Source: Verrucomicrobiota bacterium (GTDB taxonomy: Bacteria; Verrucomicrobiota; Verrucomicrobiia; Limisphaerales; UBA11358). From it: a stretch of 9,815 bases of DNA. The stretch is from positions 1-9,815 of the forward strand of contig JAJPKI010000333.1 in NCBI GenBank assembly GCA_021323835.1. Reading direction: 5' to 3'. This document shows, piece after piece, positions 6,626-9,815 of this stretch. Under the pieces are notes generated by a model. That model made no database searches, was not told where the DNA came from, and saw only the letters and a program-made list of their open reading frames with translations. The position numbers and the translations under genes were made by a program. Each line of letters starts with the position of its first letter. Positions within the stretch are counted from its first letter, which is position 1.

Positions 6626-9160
6626 TTATGGCCCAATAATTACGTCGCGGAAGAACAAATCAGGGAAGTTCGTCCCGTAGAAATTGGTGTAAACGAACGA
6701 ACCGATGTTGGTGTAGACCGGAATCCACGGCCCGGTTGTAAGATTGGTCGTGGCTTGGACAACATTGGTCTGATTTGCTCCGCTGGTAATTGAGAATTGG
6801 AACAGTCCATTGGCGGCGACCGCACTTCCCGTCAATGAAGGTGCGCTAACGGTTCCAACCGTGATATTGGCTGTCGCAAAATCGTCGCTGAAATTCGAGT
6901 CGGGCGTGGTGGCGCTGACGATGGCGTCATTTTCATAAACGCCGCTTGCATTTGGTTGCACGGTCAATGTCAATTGCGCGCCTGCGTTCGTTGCAAGATT
7001 TCCTATGTTCCAAATCAATTCAGCTCCGGCGTGGATGACTGTGCCTTGTGTTGCATTGGTCGAAACAAGCGGCAATCCGGCGGGGAAATTATCCGATACG
7101 ACGACGTTACTGGAAGTAGATGGTCCGTAATTGGTCACGGTCAAGATGTAGGCTGCGGTATTGTTGATGGAAACAGTTCCCGGCGTGGCTGACATCGAAA
7201 TCAGGTTATCCGCAGCGTCGCCAACGACGTTGGCAAGCGTCAGGGTCAAAGACCAGCCGTTTGAAATCATGCCGCTGTCCAATTGCGCATCGTCGAGCAC
7301 AAATAAATCCCAAGTGCCGTTTGGATTGCCGCCGGTCATGGTGGCAAACGCTGTCCCATAAGGCCCGGAGGGCGGAGATAAATGAGTAACCGGATTGGTC
7401 ACGCCGACTGCGGTTAACGCGTTAATCAAATTCGTGCCGTTGGGCGTGCCCAAGCCGGTGCATAAATCGTAATTATTGTGCGCGACAAATAAAGTTGGGC
7501 TTTGGCTCCATTCATTGTTGCCGGTTTTAACGTCATGGAAACAATTTGTGTAATTCGGACTATTGGCAATGCCATAAATCGCGGGATTAAGAAATCCAAT
7601 CGGAGCGTGAGCGTTATTAGTCGCCTGTTGATTTGCTAACGCTATAAATCCAGCCCAAAGTGGAGCCGCGATACTGGTTCCGCCCACACCGACATATTCA
7701 AAGCCTCCATCTGCAATTACCAACGTGTCATCTCCGGTCATCGCCACATCAGGAAAATTGCGATTGACAGACGAACCTCCGCGCGCAGGCATGTTGATAT
7801 TGGTTTGCCAACTGGGAATAGAATAAAAACTGCTGATGCCGCCGCTGCTGCCGATTCCGTCGGCACCGGGACCATATCGCACGTCCCAATTCCAAACGGT
7901 TTCTGAAGCGTAAGATGCACCCGCGCCGTTCATTGTCAAAGTTGTTCCTCCAACTGACGTTACATAGGGACTATCAGCCGGCGTGCCGAAAAAGAAAGGG
8001 CTATCAGCAAGTCCTGTCGGGTATGCGTCGAAATCTGTTGAACATTGCAAATACGTTTGTCCTTGCAGTGCCATTTCTTTAAAAATTTGATCTGTTGTCG
8101 TCTGGGGACCTCCGGTCCATGTCCAAGATGAACTGATTTGTTTTGCTTTATTATCAACCGCTATCTGGTTAAGCGTATCATTCGGAAAAAAAACATTGGG
8201 ATTACCTTCGTAGACTATCACTTTAGACAACGCGGGTGCCATTGCAATTGCTACTTCAATGTCCAATGACACTTCTACTTCGCCACCCGTGCCGGTCGGC
8301 AATCCGTTAAAACCGTCAATCAAAACATTTTGCAACGGCACATTTGTCCGGTTGAAAAGGCTTTCATAAAGGTTAATGTCACTTGCCAGATATCCGTCAA
8401 ATTCTACCAAGGCAACGACTTGACCAGAACCATTCAATGCAGCGGCGCCGGGAACATATGCGTTTCGAAAATCATCGCCGACGTAATTGCCGGAAGGCCC
8501 CGAACCCGTAGTCGCGGCTGGCGTAGCTTTGGCGGATGCGCCTGATTGGGAAGAGTTGATATTAGATTTGATTTTATAATGAGAATGTGGCCGCCGCAGA
8601 TTATCAAGACCGCTAACGTCCAAAATCGGCAGGTCGGCGGCGACGGACGGCTCAACGTCTGGTGCAAAGAAATCTCTATTTTCTGTCGGGTGATGATAAG
8701 TGCGCAATGTGATATGAAATGCCCTTTCGATATCTGACGTTTTTCCTGACACCTTTAAGAGCATCCGATTGGGAACAGTTCCAATCACTTTGAATCCGTT
8801 CACTGCGGCAAAGTTCATTACTTTTCTATAATCTTCCGTTGTCGGGCCAAATTGTTCTGTAAATTGTTCCGGCGTCAGAAAGTGATGATAATTCGGACTG
8901 GCCGGATCGTAAATCTGTTGCAGCAGATTGGAAAGCGCTTCCTGATTTCTTAACGGCAGTCCAAAGTTCAGATTTAACTCCTGTTCACCCAAATGACCTT
9001 TGGATTGTATTTTTGAAACAATGGCTGGAACATTGCCATGAAGCGTTTTTGTTCCCGCGCCTGCTGCCGGACTGGAAATGGCGACGGCCATCATCGCCAG
9101 GCTCATGCTGATTTTCAATAAACTGTGCCTCATAAAAGCGGTTGATTTGAAGATGTGCAT
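6626..9160 (-). CDS. Exported S53 (sedolisin/kumamolisin-type) peptidase with P-like half-domain, DUF11 and Verrucomicrobia-type C-terminal module
   Basis: From ATG at 9160 the product has 844 residues. A signal peptide spans about 10-36 ('LLKISMSLAMMAVAISS'); an ATG at 9133 is an alternative start. Residues about 38-195 are the activation prodomain ('SPNYHHFLTPEQFTEQFGP'). The S53 catalytic domain runs about 225-583, with predicted E296 and D300 ('EVSLDIE'), oxyanion D376 ('CSTDFD'), nucleophile S496 ('GGTSIAAPLWAGF') and a calcium site around D543 and D565 ('HDVKTGNN', 'NNYDLCTGLGTP'). Such enzymes are self-activating acid endopeptidases. Behind it come only the second half of a P-like beta-sandwich (595-642, 'NPNGTWDLFVLDD'), a DUF11 domain (about 650-768) and a tail 'VVQATTNL…FFRDV'. 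The frame continues upstream to 9280, overlapping the preceding gene. The start at 9160 lies 4 bases after that gene's stop, suggesting coupled restart. Confidence 0.92.
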   Translation of the reverse strand: MHIFKSTAFMRHSLLKISMSLAMMAVAISSPAAGAGTKTLHGNVPAIVSKIQSKGHLGEQELNLNFGLPLRNQEALSNLLQQIYDPASPNYHHFLTPEQFTEQFGPTTEDYRKVMNFAAVNGFKVIGTVPNRMLLKVSGKTSDIERAFHITLRTYHHPTENRDFFAPDVEPSVAADLPILDVSGLDNLRRPHSHYKIKSNINSSQSGASAKATPAATTGSGPSGNYVGDDFRNAYVPGAAALNGSGQVVALVEFDGYLASDINLYESLFNRTNVPLQNVLIDGFNGLPTGTGGEVEVSLDIEVAIAMAPALSKVIVYEGNPNVFFPNDTLNQIAVDNKAKQISSSWTWTGGPQTTTDQIFKEMALQGQTYLQCSTDFDAYPTGLADSPFFFGTPADSPYVTSVGGTTLTMNGAGASYASETVWNWDVRYGPGADGIGSSGGISSFYSIPSWQTNINMPARGGSSVNRNFPDVAMTGDDTLVIADGGFEYVGVGGTSIAAPLWAGFIALANQQATNNAHAPIGFLNPAIYGIANSPNYTNCFHDVKTGNNEWSQSPTLFVAHNNYDLCTGLGTPNGTNLINALTAVGVTNPVTHLSPPSGPYGTAFATMTGGNPNGTWDLFVLDDAQLDSGMISNGWSLTLTLANVVGDAADNLISMSATPGTVSINNTAAYILTVTNYGPSTSSNVVVSDNFPAGLPLVSTNATQGTVIHAGAELIWNIGNLATNAGAQLTLTVQPNASGVYENDAIVSATTPDSNFSDDFATANITVGTVSAPSLTGSAVAANGLFQFSITSGANQTNVVQATTNLTTGPWIPVYTNIGSFVYTNFYGTNFPDLFFRDVIIGP

Positions 9161-9164
9161 GGCG
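7379..9164 (-). other. Putative inserted S53 protease segment splitting an older secreted-protein gene
   Basis: The protein encoded just before this segment ends in 'TYKPTAYVPSPNFP', about where a P-like domain would go on to 'APAPAGPYGTA…NPNGTW…DDA…GWSLT'. That continuation, beginning 'SPPSGPYGTAF', is encoded directly after the segment. The segment holds the S53 signal peptide, prodomain and catalytic domain. Its length, about 1786 bases, is 1 mod 3, which explains why the older frame now ends at TGA 9165-9167. Edges are placed by protein logic only; no direct repeats, terminal inverted repeats or transposase were seen. ATTT-CCCT at the left edge and ATTT-ATCT at the right edge are similar but too short to mean much. 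Base composition does not clearly set the segment apart: both it and its right flank contain stretches near 40% G+C. Confidence 0.5.
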
Positions 9165-9815
9165 TCAAGGGAAATTCGGTGACGGCACGTAAGCCGTAGG
9201 CTTGTAAGTGCCGTTGGTGATTTGATTAAAGTGCGGCAAAGAGTTTGTCGCCCAGTCGGCGAAATAAAGCGTGACGCCATTTAACGGATTTCCGCCGCCG
9301 GCATGAGACATAAACAAGGTATTGCCCTGATTCGGCGACAATAACAGCGCATTGATATCGCTCGGCGACGTATGAATCACATTCGTCAACGTAACCGCCG
9401 CGCCAATAACGACTCCATTGAGGTTGCTTAGAGTAATCGTTGACGGATATGGCGACGCCATTGTGTTGTCGTTAATGATGATGGCATTGGTGTTGATAAA
9501 TGTTCTCTGCCACGAACCCAAAGTATAAGTAAATGTGGCTACGCCAATATTTGTAGAACCATTGTTCAACTGGAAGGTAGCCACTATGTTTTGTCCATTA
9601 GTGCCGTTGGCTGTAAAGCTAAATGCGCGGGAAGCCGATGGGCCGCCGACCGACAGCGGGCCATAGCTTACCGGCGTGGCCGGTGAAGGCGAAGTAACGC
9701 CATTGGTTGCCAGCAACGTGGCGTAAAGATTAGGCACATTGGTTCCACCGGCGGCGCGGAATGCAAAAAGCAGCGTGACATTTTCGTTCGGGTCTATGAT
9801 GCCGTTGGTAATCAA
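9165..9815 (-). CDS. Secreted multidomain protein, C-terminal end, cut within a P-like beta-sandwich (5' end outside window)
   Basis: A frame of 216 codons enters from the right edge and stops at TGA 9165-9167. The first codon in view is TTG and is probably internal. Residues 1-105 resemble the Verrucomicrobia extracellular module with 'IDPNENVTLLFAF', 'VSYGPLSVGGPSASRAFSF' and 'GVATFTYTLG', an Ig-like beta-sandwich of unknown role. From about residue 112 a P-like domain (related to the proprotein convertase P domain) begins: 'STITLSNLNGVVIGAAVTL', 'HTSPSDINALLLSPNQ', 'MSHAGGGNPLNGVTLYFAD' and 'ITNGTYKPTAY'. It breaks off at 'PSPNFP', missing the last 45-50 residues of the usual domain. Those residues are found in the next gene. 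The protein is Asn/Thr/Ser-rich with few charges, as expected for an exported adhesin- or protease-like protein. Its function is unknown. Confidence 0.8.
   Translation of the reverse strand: MITNGIIDPNENVTLLFAFRAAGGTNVPNLYATLLATNGVTSPSPATPVSYGPLSVGGPSASRAFSFTANGTNGQNIVATFQLNNGSTNIGVATFTYTLGSWQRTFINTNAIIINDNTMASPYPSTITLSNLNGVVIGAAVTLTNVIHTSPSDINALLLSPNQGNTLFMSHAGGGNPLNGVTLYFADWATNSLPHFNQITNGTYKPTAYVPSPNFP

Noticed and set aside
9155..9175. Classical -1 slippery heptamer T-TTC-CCT before the TGA
   Set aside because: The pattern fits X-XXY-YYZ, but the -1 frame reaches a stop codon within about 12 codons and does not join the S53 frame, which is +1.
9161..9280. 40-codon N-terminal extension of the S53 frame
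   Set aside because: It overlaps the coding end of the P-like domain gene, reads as low-plausibility sequence, and would bury the signal peptide.
9159..9280. 8-bp inverted repeat ATGGCGTC / GACGCCAT (9159-9166 and 9273-9280)
   Set aside because: It is short, separated by more than 100 bases, and the right copy falls inside coding sequence; chance is likely. It does not bracket the proposed insert.

Overview
The window looks like chromosomal DNA from a bacterium of the Verrucomicrobiota, probably a Pedosphaera-like soil or sediment lineage. This is an inference from the mix of genes: a secreted GH97 glycosidase, large secreted proteins built of a P-like beta-sandwich, a DUF11 repeat and a 'VVQATTNL…FFRDV' tail, and a bipolar palindromic intergenic repeat. 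None of the inspected start codons has a convincing Shine-Dalgarno sequence. There is no rRNA, tRNA, CRISPR array or transposase.

Layout. (1) 1-1143, minus: the N-terminal half of an exported GH97 glycoside hydrolase that runs off the left edge. (2) 1206-1958, minus: exodeoxyribonuclease III (xth). (3) 1984-2056: a small intergenic repeat of two inverted hairpin units between xth and the divergent next operon. (4) 2104-3789, plus: a tight three-gene operon with an A-type iron-sulfur carrier (HesB/IscA/ErpA family), an HscB-like J-domain co-chaperone and an unrecognised exported protein. (5) 3786-5984, minus: glycogen branching enzyme GlgB, whose stop codon overlaps the stop of the convergent operon in the tetramer TTAA. 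(6) 6034-6618, minus: dephospho-CoA kinase CoaE. (7) 6626-9160, minus: a large exported S53 (sedolisin/kumamolisin) serine-carboxyl peptidase with C-terminal beta-sandwich modules. (8) 9165-9815, minus: the C-terminal end of another secreted protein that enters from the right edge. Genes (8), (7), (6) and (5) lie head to tail with gaps of 4, 7 and 49 bases and could be one transcript.

The most unusual feature is the relation between (8) and (7). The right-hand gene stops in the middle of a recognisable P-like beta-sandwich. The missing second half of that domain lies 1.8 kb downstream, fused in frame behind the S53 catalytic domain and followed by DUF11 and the tail module. The simplest reading is that an S53 protease gene (about 7379-9164) was inserted into an older secreted-protein gene. 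It broke one domain into two and took over the old gene's C-terminus. Apart from this, the genes are ordinary housekeeping and carbohydrate functions: Fe-S assembly, DNA repair, CoA synthesis and glycogen synthesis.
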